Notes: generated from the sequence alone by a model not told the origin. A DNA stretch of 64,000 nt from Sphingopyxis sp. H050 (GCF_001468265.1 NZ_LNRZ01000012.1:1-64000); one strand, 5' to 3'; positions 44,465 through 53,535 are shown, counted from the stretch's first letter. Program-made: numbers and translations.

Positions 44465-45100
44465 ATGGCCGACGAGCTGATTTTCTATACCAACCCCATG
44501 TCGCGCGGGCAGATCGTCCGCTGGATGCTTGAAGAGGTTGGCGCGCCCTATGAGACGAATATCCTTGGCTATGGCACGTCGATGAAGGACGACGCCTATC
44601 TGGCGATCAACCCGATGGGGAAGGTTCCGGCGATCGTCCATGATGGCAAGGTCGTGACCGAATGCGCGGCGATCTGCGCCTATCTGGCCGACGCCTTTCC
44701 GTCGGCGGGGCTGGCGCCCGCGGCGGCCGACCGCGCCGATTACTACCGCTGGATGTTCTTCGCCGCAGGACCGGTCGAGCAGGCGATCACCGCGAAGCAT
44801 TTCGGGATCGAACCCGACGCCGACCAGCAGCGCTCGGCGGGTTTCGGGACACTCGAGCACGCGCTCGACGCGCTCGAAAGCGCGGTGGCGGGCAAGGCCT
44901 TTGTCGCGGGCGACCGCTTCAGCGCCGCCGACGTCTATGTCGGCAGCCAGGTCGATTGGGGACTGCAATTCGGGACCATCCCATCGCGACCGGCGTTCGA
45001 GGCCTATGCGGCTGGGCTGCGCGAGCGCGCGGGGTACAAGGCGGCGAAGGCGATCGACAATGCGCTGATCGCCGAAATGCAGGCGGCGAGTCCGGCCTAA
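44465..45100 (+). CDS. Glutathione S-transferase family protein
   Basis: The 211-residue protein has a thioredoxin-like N-domain (MADELIFYTNPMSRGQIVRW; Ser13 is a candidate catalytic residue), the glutathione-contact motif GKVPAIVHDGKVVTECAAIC (about 51-70), and an all-helical C-domain with DRFSAADVYVGSQ. Good ribosome-binding site (AAGGGAGA) before 44465. Substrate unknown. Confidence 0.92.
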   Translation: MADELIFYTNPMSRGQIVRWMLEEVGAPYETNILGYGTSMKDDAYLAINPMGKVPAIVHDGKVVTECAAICAYLADAFPSAGLAPAAADRADYYRWMFFAAGPVEQAITAKHFGIEPDADQQRSAGFGTLEHALDALESAVAGKAFVAGDRFSAADVYVGSQVDWGLQFGTIPSRPAFEAYAAGLRERAGYKAAKAIDNALIAEMQAASPA

Positions 45101-45990
45101 GGCAGCGCCTTCAGCAGATCGATCGCGAGCGGAGCGAGGCGCTTGATCTGCGGGTCCTGCGTCTCGGCCGCGCTGATATAGATTGCGCTCGCGAAGGCGG
45201 TCGTGTTGTGGATGGCCGCCAAGCCTGCGTCGCCAGCATAAGCATCCTTCCAGCGCGCGCCCGTATCCGGATGGAGCGTCTTGAACCACGCCGCCCACGC
45301 GGCATCGTCGATGTCAGGGCGCTTGGCGAGGAAGAGCACGGGCCGCGCAAGGCGCGCCGATTCGCCGTGGTGGTAATAGGGTGACGCCGCCGGCGCGACC
45401 TGCGACGCGATGGCGCCGAGCAACAGGTCGGCGTCTGCCTGCGTCAAGCGCGGGTTGAGTGCGAGCTGGAGCGCGAGGTCCGATCCATGCGCAACACCGT
45501 GCCGCCAGCCTTCGCCCGGCACGACGCCGCGATAGTCGGTCACGCCGCGCAGATAGGCCGCGCCGGTCCGGGCAAGCGTGTGCAGTTCGGCGTCGGTCAT
45601 CCAGGCCCCGATCCGGTCGGCGCGCGCGACCTCTGACAGCACCAGCGCGGCGAACGGTCGGCGAAAGCCCGCGGCATCCTCCGGCGCCGCGACCATTCCG
45701 GTCAGCTGCGCCAATGCGTGGCGCATTTGGGCAGCAGACAGGTGGCGGCCGCGCAGCCCTTCGGACCAGAGCGTGAAGGCAAAGCCGTCGCGCACCGCTG
45801 GATCAGGATCGCCGAGACACGCCGCCAACGCCTCCAGATCGCCAAGGCGCGCCTTCGCGAAAAATGGGATGGCATAGGCCTTCAGATCGCCGTCGGCGGG
45901 CCGCGCCACCACGCAGATCGGCGCGGCCTCGGCGGCGGCGGGCGACGCGGTCAGCATGATCACCGCGACAATTATCCCGGCATCACGCAT
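45097..45990 (-). CDS. Secreted DUF2785-like protein
   Basis: A 297-residue protein with a signal peptide (MRDAGIIVAVIMLTASPAAAEA) and an all-helical body with YRGVVPGEGWRHGVAHGSDL near residue 155, a pattern I associate with the DUF2785 family of unknown function. A conserved His pair in that motif and YYHHGESARLARP suggest a metal or ligand site. It ends in a 4-base overlap with the convergent GST gene. Confidence 0.72.
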   Translation of the reverse strand: MRDAGIIVAVIMLTASPAAAEAAPICVVARPADGDLKAYAIPFFAKARLGDLEALAACLGDPDPAVRDGFAFTLWSEGLRGRHLSAAQMRHALAQLTGMVAAPEDAAGFRRPFAALVLSEVARADRIGAWMTDAELHTLARTGAAYLRGVTDYRGVVPGEGWRHGVAHGSDLALQLALNPRLTQADADLLLGAIASQVAPAASPYYHHGESARLARPVLFLAKRPDIDDAAWAAWFKTLHPDTGARWKDAYAGDAGLAAIHNTTAFASAIYISAAETQDPQIKRLAPLAIDLLKALP

Positions 45991-46005
45991 GCGTGGCCCC
46001 TCCCC

Positions 46006-46040
46006 ATAAAAAGAGCCCGGCGAATTGCTCCGCCGGGCTC
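46006..46040 (-). terminator. Intrinsic terminator of the Bax-inhibitor gene
   Basis: Read on the minus strand, GAGCCCGGCG (46040-46031) and CGCCGGGCTC (46022-46013) form a 10-pair stem with an 8-base loop followed by TTTTTATGG, 27 bases after the stop of the minus-strand gene. Confidence 0.9.
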
Positions 46041-46066
46041 CTGTTTGTCGTTCCTTGTCCGTCCGC

Positions 46067-46810
46067 TTATTCGCGGTTGCCCAGCAGGTTGAGCAGGAAG
46101 GTGAACATGTTGACGAAGTCGAGGTAGAGCGTCAGCGCGCCCATCACCACCGACTTGCCGACAAAGTCGGTCCCGCGGACATAGAAGTACATGCTCTTGA
46201 TCTTCTGCGTGTCATAGGCGGTGAGGCCTGCGAACAGCAGCACGCCGATGACGCTGATCGCGAGGCTGAGCGCGCTCGACTGCAGGAACAGGTTGATCAG
46301 CATCGCGACGAGGATGCCGACGACACCCATGATCAGGAAGGTGCCGAATCCCGACAAATCCTTCTTGGTCGTGTAGCCGTAGAGGCTAAGCCCGATGAAC
46401 GCCGCCGCGGTGGCGAAGAAAGTCGTCGCGATCGAGGTGCCCGTGAAGGCGATGAAGATCGTCGACATCGACAGACCCATCACCGCGGCATAGACCCAGA
46501 ACAGCGCCTGCGCGGCGCCGGTCGACAGCTTGTTGATCCCGAAGCTCAGCACCAGCACGAAAGCCAGCGGCGCGAGCGCCACCACCCACATCAGCGGGCT
46601 GCCGACCATCGAGGCGGTGAAGCCCGAGTTATACGCCAGCATCGCGACGATGCCGGTCAGCAGCACGCCCGAGCCCATATAGTTGTAAACAGACAGCATG
46701 TACGACCGCAGGCCGGCATCGACGGCCTGATCCATCGCGCTCGCGCTGCCTGGGAAGCCGGACGCCGCCATATTGGGGTCGTTCCAATTAGCCATTTTCA
46801 TCTCCATCAC
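46067..46810 (-). CDS. Bax inhibitor-1/YccA family membrane protein
   Basis: A 247-residue protein with seven hydrophobic helices and the family features MLSVYNYMGSGVLLTGIVAM near the start and LFAGLTAYDTQKIKSMY near the end, where the Asp pair of the pH-sensing calcium-leak site is expected. Such proteins are inner-membrane ion-leak channels or modulators of FtsH. A strong terminator follows. Confidence 0.93.
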   Translation of the reverse strand: MMEMKMANWNDPNMAASGFPGSASAMDQAVDAGLRSYMLSVYNYMGSGVLLTGIVAMLAYNSGFTASMVGSPLMWVVALAPLAFVLVLSFGINKLSTGAAQALFWVYAAVMGLSMSTIFIAFTGTSIATTFFATAAAFIGLSLYGYTTKKDLSGFGTFLIMGVVGILVAMLINLFLQSSALSLAISVIGVLLFAGLTAYDTQKIKSMYFYVRGTDFVGKSVVMGALTLYLDFVNMFTFLLNLLGNRE

Positions 46811-46934
46811 CGGCCAGACGATACCGGCCGTAGCGATAATATCGGGATATTCGCGCTTTGTTTCAAGCGAAACCGGAAAAGGCCGATTGATATGCCGTGG
46901 CGCGGGTCCGTGAAATGCCTATGCTGCCCTCGCC

Positions 46935-47543
46935 ATGTCCACGCACCGCCTGTTCGTCGCCCTGCGCCCGCCGTTCGCCATTCGCGAGCGGCTGATCGCG
47001 GCGATGCACGGCATATCGGGCGCGCGCTGGCAGGATGACGAACAGCTTCACCTGACATTGCGCTTCATCGGCGAGGTCGATCACCACCGCGCCGAGGACA
47101 TCGCCGCCGCGCTCGGCAGCCTTCATGCGCCGGCGATTGCGGCGCGAGTCGCCGGGGTCAGCCTGTTCGAGCACAAAGGTCAGCCGCATATGGTGTGGGC
47201 GGGGGTCGAGCCGGTCGAGCCGCTCGCAGCGCTGCACCGCAAGGTCGACCAGCTGCTTCGCCGCGTCGGCTTGGCGCCCGAAACACGGGCGTTCGTGCCG
47301 CATATCACGATGGCGCGGCTCAACCGCGGTTCGGGGCCGGTCGCGGCGTTCCTCGCGCTGAACAGCGATCTCGCCAGCCCGCCTTTCACCTTCGGCCATG
47401 TCACCCTCTATGAAAGCGAGATGGGGCATGGCGGTTCGCGCTATCATCCCGTCGCGCGCTATCCCCTCGCCGAAGCCACGAGCGCCGCGGCAACCGCGCC
47501 GACATCGTCCCACGTCGCGCCGAAGCCTTCATCGGCGCCGTAA
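46935..47543 (+). CDS. thpR: RNA 2',3'-cyclic phosphodiesterase (2H family)
   Basis: A 202-residue enzyme of the ThpR/LigT class with both 2H motifs: HLTLRFIGEV (about 36-45) and HITMARLNRG (about 122-131). It hydrolyses 2',3'-cyclic phosphate RNA ends. The last 25 residues (SAAATAPTSSHVAPKPSSAP region) go beyond the usual fold and are encoded antisense to the phosphatase gene, an 85-base convergent overlap. Confidence 0.9.
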   Translation: MSTHRLFVALRPPFAIRERLIAAMHGISGARWQDDEQLHLTLRFIGEVDHHRAEDIAAALGSLHAPAIAARVAGVSLFEHKGQPHMVWAGVEPVEPLAALHRKVDQLLRRVGLAPETRAFVPHITMARLNRGSGPVAAFLALNSDLASPPFTFGHVTLYESEMGHGGSRYHPVARYPLAEATSAAATAPTSSHVAPKPSSAP

Positions 47544-47932
47544 TAGGGGTCGGTGACGCTTTCGCCTTCGCGGCCGGGCACGAGATCGAGCATCAGCTTC
47601 AGGTCCGCGGTCGCGTCGGGCGGGCGGATCGCCAGCGCGTCGCGCAGGTTGGTCTCGTCGGCAGCGAGGATCAGGTCGAAGTCGGTGAAGTCGCTGCGCC
47701 GCAGCTGGCGCGCGCGGAGGTCCGATATGTCGGCGCCGCGACGCCGCGCCTCCGCTTGGGCGCGGGGGTCGGGTGCGTGGCCGACGTGCCAGTCGCCGGT
47801 GCCCGCCGAATCGAGCCGCGCGTCGATGCCGGCTTCGGCGAAGGCCGCGCGCGCCGCACCCTCCGCCAGCGGCGAGCGGCAGATGTTGCCGAGGCAGAGG
47901 AAGAGGATCGCAATTTGGCTATCTTCGCGCAT
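47459..47932 (-). CDS. Low-molecular-weight protein tyrosine phosphatase
   Basis: A 157-residue phosphatase with P-loop LFLCLGNICRSPLAEG (about 10-25, catalytic CLGNICRS) and the general-acid motif VTDPYYGADEGF (about 126-137). It has standard length and intact catalytic residues. Partners such as exopolysaccharide kinases are not nearby. The 3' end overlaps thpR. Confidence 0.94.
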   Translation of the reverse strand: MREDSQIAILFLCLGNICRSPLAEGAARAAFAEAGIDARLDSAGTGDWHVGHAPDPRAQAEARRRGADISDLRARQLRRSDFTDFDLILAADETNLRDALAIRPPDATADLKLMLDLVPGREGESVTDPYYGADEGFGATWDDVGAVAAALVASARG

Positions 47933-48038
47933 ATCGCCTCCCTCATGCCCAAAGGTGAACCGACTTTCAACTTGCGCCGCCCGGCGGCTCTGCTAGCGAT
48001 GGCGTATAACGATAACGGGTCAGGGAGAGGGTTGCCAG

Positions 48039-49619
48039 ATGGCCGATAGCGCGCGCGAGACGTCCATAGTCGCCGAGCCGAAGGCGACGGGGTATAGCTG
48101 GTACGTGCTGTTCGTGCTGGTCGTCGTCTATATCCTCAATTTCATCGACCGGCAGATCCTGAGCATCCTGGCAGTCGATATCAAGGCCGACCTCGGCCTG
48201 ACCGACAGCGACCTCGGCTTCCTGGGCGGCGCGGCCTTTGCGGTCTTCTATGCGCTGTTCGGCATCCCGCTCGGCCGGCTCGCCGACAATTGGAACCGCA
48301 AGAAGCTGCTGGCGATCGGATTGACCCTGTGGTCCGCCATGACCGCGCTGTCGGGCTTCGCGCAAACGCAGCTGACGCTGACGCTCGCCCGCATGGGCGT
48401 CGGCGTCGGCGAAGCGACCGCCAGCCCGACCGCCTATTCGCTGATTTCGGACTATTTCCCCAAACGCCAGCGCGCCACCGCGCTCGCCATCTATTCGTCG
48501 GGGCTCTATATCGGGGGCGGGGTGTCGCTGCTGATCGGCGCGAAGATCGGGCAGGTGTGGAACCAGACCTGGCCCGATGGCGGCCCGCTCGGCCTCGTCG
48601 GCTGGCAGGGCGCATTCCTCGCGGTGGGCATACCTGGCCTGCTGATCGCGCTGTGGGTCTCGACGCTGCGCGAACCCGCGCGCGGTGCGATGGACGGCGT
48701 TCCCAGCCCCGTTTCCCCCACCCCTTTCCGCAGCTTCGTGGGCGACCTGTCGAGTATCGTCCCGCCCTTCACCCTGCTCGGCGCGTGGGAGCGCGGGCCG
48801 GTGGCGCTCGCGATCAACCTGGCGGTCGCGGCGCTCGCCGCCGCCGCCGCGTGGCTGATGATCGGCCTGACCGGCAACCTGCCGCAATGGTCGGCGATCG
48901 CCTTTGGCTATTATGCGGTCTTTTCCTGGGCCTGCACGCTGAAGGCGCGCGATCCCGCGACCTTTCGCCTGATCTGGGGCACGCCCGCCTTCATTTGCAC
49001 GACCTTGGGATATAGTTTGGTGTCGCTGGTCGCCTGGGCGCTGGGCTTCTGGTCGGCGCCCTATGCCGAGACCGTGCTGCACCTGCCCAAGCAGCAGCTG
49101 GCGTTCGTGCTAGGCGCCAATGGCGCGCTGGCCGGTTTCTTGGGCGTGATCATCGGCGGCCGGGTGGCCGACGCCTTGCGGGCGCGCCATCCGGCGGGCC
49201 GCATCGGGGTGATCATGTTCGGCGTCGTCGCGCCGATCGTGCCGATCTGGATCGGCTATACCACCGACAATGGCACGCTTTTCTATGCGATGAACTTCCT
49301 CGCCGGGATGTTCGGCGCCGCGGCGCTGGGCGCGGCCGCGGCGACCACGCAGGACCTGGTGCTGCCGCGAATGCGCGGCACCGCGACGGCGGCCTTCTTC
49401 CTCGGGACGACGCTGGTCGGCCTCGCCTTCGGCCCCTATATGGTCGGGCAGATCTCGGACCTCGCCGGCACGGTCGTCGACGGCAAGCCGGTCGGCGACC
49501 TGCGCACGGGTATCTTGTCGCTGATCGCCGTCGCACCGATCGCGCTCGGCCTTCTCATCTACGCCTATCGCACGGTGCCGCGCGCCGAGGCGACCCTCGG
49601 CGAGCGCGCGCGGGTTTGA
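48039..49619 (+). CDS. MFS transporter (spinster-like)
   Basis: A 526-residue major facilitator. Helix 1 has the LVVVYILNFIDRQILSILAV pattern typical of the spinster/sphingomonad MFS subgroup, with GRLADNWNRKKLL in loop 2-3 and GVGVGEATASPTAYSLISDYF in helix 4. It is longer than usual because of a central insertion around residues 225-310. Substrate unknown; no enzyme genes nearby give a hint. Confidence 0.9.
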   Translation: MADSARETSIVAEPKATGYSWYVLFVLVVVYILNFIDRQILSILAVDIKADLGLTDSDLGFLGGAAFAVFYALFGIPLGRLADNWNRKKLLAIGLTLWSAMTALSGFAQTQLTLTLARMGVGVGEATASPTAYSLISDYFPKRQRATALAIYSSGLYIGGGVSLLIGAKIGQVWNQTWPDGGPLGLVGWQGAFLAVGIPGLLIALWVSTLREPARGAMDGVPSPVSPTPFRSFVGDLSSIVPPFTLLGAWERGPVALAINLAVAALAAAAAWLMIGLTGNLPQWSAIAFGYYAVFSWACTLKARDPATFRLIWGTPAFICTTLGYSLVSLVAWALGFWSAPYAETVLHLPKQQLAFVLGANGALAGFLGVIIGGRVADALRARHPAGRIGVIMFGVVAPIVPIWIGYTTDNGTLFYAMNFLAGMFGAAALGAAAATTQDLVLPRMRGTATAAFFLGTTLVGLAFGPYMVGQISDLAGTVVDGKPVGDLRTGILSLIAVAPIALGLLIYAYRTVPRAEATLGERARV

Positions 49620-49661
49620 GGACCTAGCGACGCGGCCTTGGGGCGAAGTATGGCCCGAATA

Positions 49662-49771
49662 TTGTCGTCATGCTGAACGTGTTTCAGCATCGATAGGCTG
49701 CGCCCGGATTTGACGGTCCGCCAGAGGAAACGGCGGTCCATGGATCCGGAAACATGCTCAGGATGACGATG
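49662..49771. repeat. Imperfect palindromic element between MFS and sodC genes
   Basis: TCGTCATGCTGAACGTGTTTC (49665-49685) is complementary, with a few mismatches, to GAAACATGCTCAGGATGACGA (49749-49769). A smaller CCGCC/GGCGG stem lies inside. This is another intergenic repeat type between convergent genes. Confidence 0.75.
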
Positions 49772-49781
49772 TCATAGGAGG

Positions 49782-50339
49782 CTATCCTGCCGCGGGCAGC
49801 TCGATCACGCCGCACGCGACGCGCGCGCCGCTGTTGCCGCTGGGGTCGGTCTTGAGGTCGTCGGGACCGGCGTGGATGATGAAGGCGGCGCCGTCGGCGT
49901 CGATCAGCCCGCCCTCGCCCGAGAGGCGCGTGCCGACGAGCTGGAGCGTCGCGCGGCCGATCGCGTCGGGCTCGATGACCAGATTGGGCAGATCGCCATG
50001 ATGCGCGCCCAGCGGATTCTCGCGGCCGTGCTGGGCGTTCGTCGGGTTCCAGTGCGGACCCGCGCTGGTGAAATCGGGCGCGTCGCAGCGGCCGACGGCG
50101 TGGACATGCATCCCGTACGTGCCCGGCGCGAAGCCGCGCGCAACGAGTTCGACGCGCAGCCCCGTCGTGGTCTTGTAGAAATCGGCACGGCCGCGGTCGG
50201 CGCCGCGCGCGTCATAGAGCTGCGCCGAGGCGTCGGCGGCGGGCAGTTTCTTCGCCGATCCGCCGCCGCCCATGCTGGCGCAGCCGCCGAGCGCGAGGGT
50301 GCCGAGGGCGACGAGGCCGAGAGCGATGCGCGTGTTCAT
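49782..50339 (-). CDS. sodC: Cu/Zn superoxide dismutase lipoprotein
   Basis: A 185-residue periplasmic enzyme. The signal peptide ends in the lipobox LGGC (Cys20). Metal ligands are visible: GMHVHAVGRCD (Cu site), HWNPTNAQHG, HHGDLPNL (Zn) and FIIHAGPDDL, with the disulphide partner in RVACGVIEL. ATG at 50339 is chosen because the signal peptide begins there. It dismutates superoxide at the cell surface. Confidence 0.92.
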   Translation of the reverse strand: MNTRIALGLVALGTLALGGCASMGGGGSAKKLPAADASAQLYDARGADRGRADFYKTTTGLRVELVARGFAPGTYGMHVHAVGRCDAPDFTSAGPHWNPTNAQHGRENPLGAHHGDLPNLVIEPDAIGRATLQLVGTRLSGEGGLIDADGAAFIIHAGPDDLKTDPSGNSGARVACGVIELPAAG

Positions 50340-50522
50340 GGTGTCTTCTCCATCCGGTTCAGGGTCATAACGCCATCGGCGCCGATTTCGATCCGGCGCG
50401 ATGATGCCGTCGGTTCGCCGGGGTTCCAAGCCCGGCGTGCAAGAAAATTTGGACGGCGCCGCCGCGCGCCCTATCGTGACGCCCCGTCGCAGGACATCCG
50501 CATCGCTTTGGGAGGCCCGGCC

Positions 50523-51176
50523 ATGACGCCAATCATCACCGCTTTCGAGGCCTCGCCCGACGAGGGACAGGGGCTGGCGCGCGACATGCCGGTGCGCTGG
50601 GCGTTCGAGGAAGTCGGCCAGGCCTATGACGTGCGGCTCGTCTCGTTCGCGGCGATGAAAGAAGCGGCGCACCGGGCGCGGCAGCCGTTCGGGCAGATCC
50701 CGACCTATGAGGAGGATGGGCTGGTGCTGTTCGAATCGGGGGCGATCGTGCTGCACATCGCGAACCGCCGGCCGGGTCTGCTGCCCGAAAATGCCGACGC
50801 CCGCGCCCGCGCGATCGCGTGGATGTTTTCGGCGCTGAGCAGCGTCGAGCCGGTGGTGGTCGAGCGCGAGATCGCCTTTTTCACCGAGCGCGACAAACCC
50901 TGGTACGCCGAGCGGGTGCCGATGATCGAAGCGCGTATCCGCGCGCGGCTCGGCGAATTGTCGCGCTATCTGGGCGACGCCGAGTGGCTCGACGGCGCTT
51001 TCGGCGCGGGCGACCTGATGATGGTGACGGTGCTGCGGCGGCTCAGCGACACCGACCTGCTCGAGGCGTTTTCGAACCTCGCGGCTTATGTGGCCCGCGG
51101 TGAAGCGCGACCGGCGTTCAGGCGGGCGTTCGAGGCGCAGCATCGGGTGTTTCTGGCGGCTTCGGGGAAGGCGTGA
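50523..51176 (+). CDS. Glutathione S-transferase family protein
   Basis: A 217-residue GST-like protein: an N-terminal domain starting MTPIITAFEASPDEG, the motif PFGQIPTYEEDGLVLFESGA (about 60-80) for glutathione binding, and a helical C-domain with AFGAGDLMMVTVLRR. The N-terminal catalytic Ser/Tyr is not obvious. The start is chosen at 50523 (MTPIITAF) because upstream in-frame sequence is antisense to sodC. Substrate unknown. Confidence 0.88.
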   Translation: MTPIITAFEASPDEGQGLARDMPVRWAFEEVGQAYDVRLVSFAAMKEAAHRARQPFGQIPTYEEDGLVLFESGAIVLHIANRRPGLLPENADARARAIAWMFSALSSVEPVVVEREIAFFTERDKPWYAERVPMIEARIRARLGELSRYLGDAEWLDGAFGAGDLMMVTVLRRLSDTDLLEAFSNLAAYVARGEARPAFRRAFEAQHRVFLAASGKA

Positions 51177-51214
51177 GGCCTGCTTTTGGGGTGGTTAGCT
51201 GCCGTTCCTTTATC

Positions 51215-51292
51215 CGTCATCCCGGCGAAGGCCGGGATCTCGCCGGTGCGTAAACCCGAGAGGGTGAGATCCCGGCCTTCGCCGGGATGACG
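51215..51292. repeat. Perfect 27-base inverted repeat between convergent genes
   Basis: CGTCATCCCGGCGAAGGCCG... (51215-51241) is exactly complementary to 51266-51292, spacer 24 bases. Each arm also holds its own small palindrome CCCGGC-GAAG-GCCGGG. This is a well-known style of alphaproteobacterial intergenic repeat. Confidence 0.88.
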
Positions 51293-51510
51293 ATGATATA
51301 AATTCCTCCCTGTCGCGAAGCGATGGGGAGGGGGAGTGGTGGTGGAGCCGCGACGCTGCGCCAACGCCCCTCCGTCAGCGCTGCGCCAAAGGCGCAGTTT
51401 ATCCTGGGCGCCTGCGAGGCAATCGAAGCGCGCTGCCACCTCCCATGGCTGCGCCACAGGGACGATCGATGTCCACAGGCCCTTCGGGACAAATTATCGC
51501 CATAAGAAAA
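51293..51510. other. Non-coding spacer before the exbD terminator
   Basis: Short repeats of the form CTCCCTGTCGCGAAGCGATGGGGAG (near 51307) and GCGCCAAAGGCGC are present. No convincing gene was seen on either strand. Confidence 0.4.
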
Positions 51511-51534
51511 GGGCCGCGGATTGCTCCGCGGCCC
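51511..51534 (-). terminator. Intrinsic terminator of the tonB-exb operon
   Basis: On the minus strand GGGCCGCGG (51534-51526) and CCGCGGCCC (51519-51511) form a perfect 9-pair stem with a 6-base loop, followed by TTTTCTTATG, 29 bases after the last exbD stop. Confidence 0.9.
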
Positions 51535-51562
51535 TGTCCTGTACGCGTTTTCCGATCAGCGA

Positions 51563-51988
51563 TCAGAAGACGCGGGCATATTGTTCGTTGCCGACGAAGC
51601 CGAGCTTGCCGACGCCGCTACGCTTGACCACCGCCATCACATTGTCGACGACGAAATAGCGCGCATAGGGGTCCGGCTGGACCTGCAGTTCGGGTTCGAC
51701 CGGCAGCGCCTTGGTCTGTTCCAGATATTGCGCGAGCTGCGCGAGGTCGACCGGCGTGCCATTCCAGGTGATCGTCCCCGCGGGGTCGATCATCACCTTG
51801 TTCTTTTCCGGATCGACGTTGTTCTTTGCGTCGGTCGGAACCGGCAGGTCGATCTTCACCGCGTGGGTCTGGACCGGGATGGTGATGATGAACATGATGA
51901 GGAGCACGAGCATGACGTCGATGAGCGGCGTCGTGTTCATGTCCATCATCGGTTCGTTCTCGTCCCGATCTCCAACGGCCATGGACAT
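51563..51988 (-). CDS. exbD: ExbD biopolymer transport protein (second copy)
   Basis: The 141-residue protein has a short cytoplasmic N-terminus, one membrane helix (IDVMLVLLIMFIITIPV, about 23-40) with the essential Asp in MNTTPLIDVML, and a periplasmic domain. It works with ExbB to energise TonB. Last gene of tonB-exbB-exbD-exbD and followed by a strong terminator. Confidence 0.94.
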   Translation of the reverse strand: MSMAVGDRDENEPMMDMNTTPLIDVMLVLLIMFIITIPVQTHAVKIDLPVPTDAKNNVDPEKNKVMIDPAGTITWNGTPVDLAQLAQYLEQTKALPVEPELQVQPDPYARYFVVDNVMAVVKRSGVGKLGFVGNEQYARVF

Positions 51989-52020
51989 AGGATTATTCCT
52001 TCATTCCTGAGCGGACCGCC

Positions 52021-52539
52021 TTAGAGGCGGCCCAGCGTGCCCGAGCCAGGAGCGGGTTCCGAAATGAACCCGATCTTCTGGAAGCCGGCATATTGCATCG
52101 TGTAGATCACGCCGCCGATGCACTGGTACGGCGTGTTGATGTCGCCGCGGATGTGCACTTCGGGGAAGTTATCTTCGGTGATATTCTGGATACCGCCGAT
52201 GTCTTCGATAAGCTGTTCCAGCTTTTTCTGACCGCGCTCGAGAAGCTGGCGCGAATCGACCGGGGTCTGGCCCCAATAGACTTCGCAACCCGTGCTTTCG
52301 GGGTTGGGTTCGCCGTCGCCATCGGTGTCCGACGAGCGGACCGACAGAAGCACGTTTTCGGGCTTCGTCGTCGTCGGCTCGAACACCACGCTCGGCAGCT
52401 TGAGGTTCACCGTCTCCAACACCACGGGGACCGTGATGAGAAAGATGATGAGCAACACAAGCATGATGTCCACGAGCGGGGTCGTGTTGATCTCGGACAT
52501 CGGGGCATCTTCGCCCTTTGCGCCTGAACTCATCGCCAT
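52021..52539 (-). CDS. exbD: ExbD biopolymer transport protein (first copy)
   Basis: A 172-residue ExbD with membrane helix LVDIMLVLLIIFLITVPVV and the conserved Asp. Compared with its neighbour, the periplasmic domain is longer and contains an acidic insertion, SSDTDGDGEPNPESTGC (about 70-86). This may be subunit specialisation. Same operon as exbB and tonB. Confidence 0.93.
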   Translation of the reverse strand: MAMSSGAKGEDAPMSEINTTPLVDIMLVLLIIFLITVPVVLETVNLKLPSVVFEPTTTKPENVLLSVRSSDTDGDGEPNPESTGCEVYWGQTPVDSRQLLERGQKKLEQLIEDIGGIQNITEDNFPEVHIRGDINTPYQCIGGVIYTMQYAGFQKIGFISEPAPGSGTLGRL

Positions 52540-52652
52540 AGGATTAGCATCCTGTCACTAAATTAGCGTCATGGAACGGGACGGTGCGCCGATAAGCGAA
52601 CGTCCCGTCCAGCGAACCCCCGCACCGTGCCGGCACGGGGGGCCGCAAGACC

Positions 52653-53471
52653 TTACTTCTTCGGCGCAGCAACCGGAGCGGCGGCCTTGGCCGGCGCCGC
52701 GGTCACGACCGGCTTCACCTGGCCACCCGACATGATCGAGCCGAGCACGTCGTTCGAGAAGGTCGACAGGCGGCGGGCGATCGCCTTGTTGCGGCTCTGC
52801 AGCCAGTTGAACGCGAGCACCGCGGGAACCGCCACGATCAGACCGATGGCGGTCATGATGAGCGCTTCACCGACCGGACCGGCGACGGTGTCGATCGAGG
52901 CCTGGCCCGACGCGCCGATCTTCACGAGGGCGCGAAGAATACCGATAACGGTCCCGAACAGGCCGACGAACGGCGCCGTCGAACCGACGGTCGCGAGGAA
53001 GGCGAGGCCGCCGTTGAGCTTCGAGTTGATGTGGTTCTGCGAACGCTCGAGCGTGCCGTGCATCCAGTCGTGCGCTTCGACGGGGTCGGTCAGCTTGTTA
53101 TGCTCTTCGTTGGCGCGCAGGCCGTCTTCGACGACCTGGCGATAGGCGCTGTTCTTTTCGAGCTTGGCCGCACCGTCGGCGAGCGTCGGGGCGCGCCAGA
53201 AATTGGCGTCGACCGCCTTGCCTTGGTTGATGACCTTATTCTGTTCGAACAGCTTGGTGAACAGGATGTAGAGCGTGCCGATGAACATGATCAGCAGGAC
53301 GAGGAACGTCACCTGCGACACGATGCCGCCTTCGCACAGCGCGGGGACGAGACCATAGGGGTTCGTGCCCTCTTCCTTGACGCACATCGAAGCGGGCATC
53401 AGGCTGAGACCACCTTCGCCGTGGGCGGCTGCCGGCGCCGCAGCGGCGGCATTTGCGATCAGATTAAACAT
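52653..53471 (-). CDS. exbB: ExbB/TolQ-type proton channel protein
   Basis: A 272-residue MotA/TolQ/ExbB protein with three membrane segments: VSQVTFLVLLIMFIGTLYIL (about 50), LATVGSTAPFVGLFGTVIGI (about 150-170) and LIMTAIGLIVAVPAVLAFNW (about 205). These form the proton path with ExbD. The C-terminus is Ala/Lys-rich. Drives TonB-dependent receptors, which sphingomonads have in large numbers. Confidence 0.94.
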   Translation of the reverse strand: MFNLIANAAAAAPAAAHGEGGLSLMPASMCVKEEGTNPYGLVPALCEGGIVSQVTFLVLLIMFIGTLYILFTKLFEQNKVINQGKAVDANFWRAPTLADGAAKLEKNSAYRQVVEDGLRANEEHNKLTDPVEAHDWMHGTLERSQNHINSKLNGGLAFLATVGSTAPFVGLFGTVIGILRALVKIGASGQASIDTVAGPVGEALIMTAIGLIVAVPAVLAFNWLQSRNKAIARRLSTFSNDVLGSIMSGGQVKPVVTAAPAKAAAPVAAPKK

Positions 53472-53535
53472 GCTGGTTATTCCCTCTCAAAAATCGAAAT
53501 AGAAAAACTGTGGAATTGCCGGGGATCGCCGCGCC

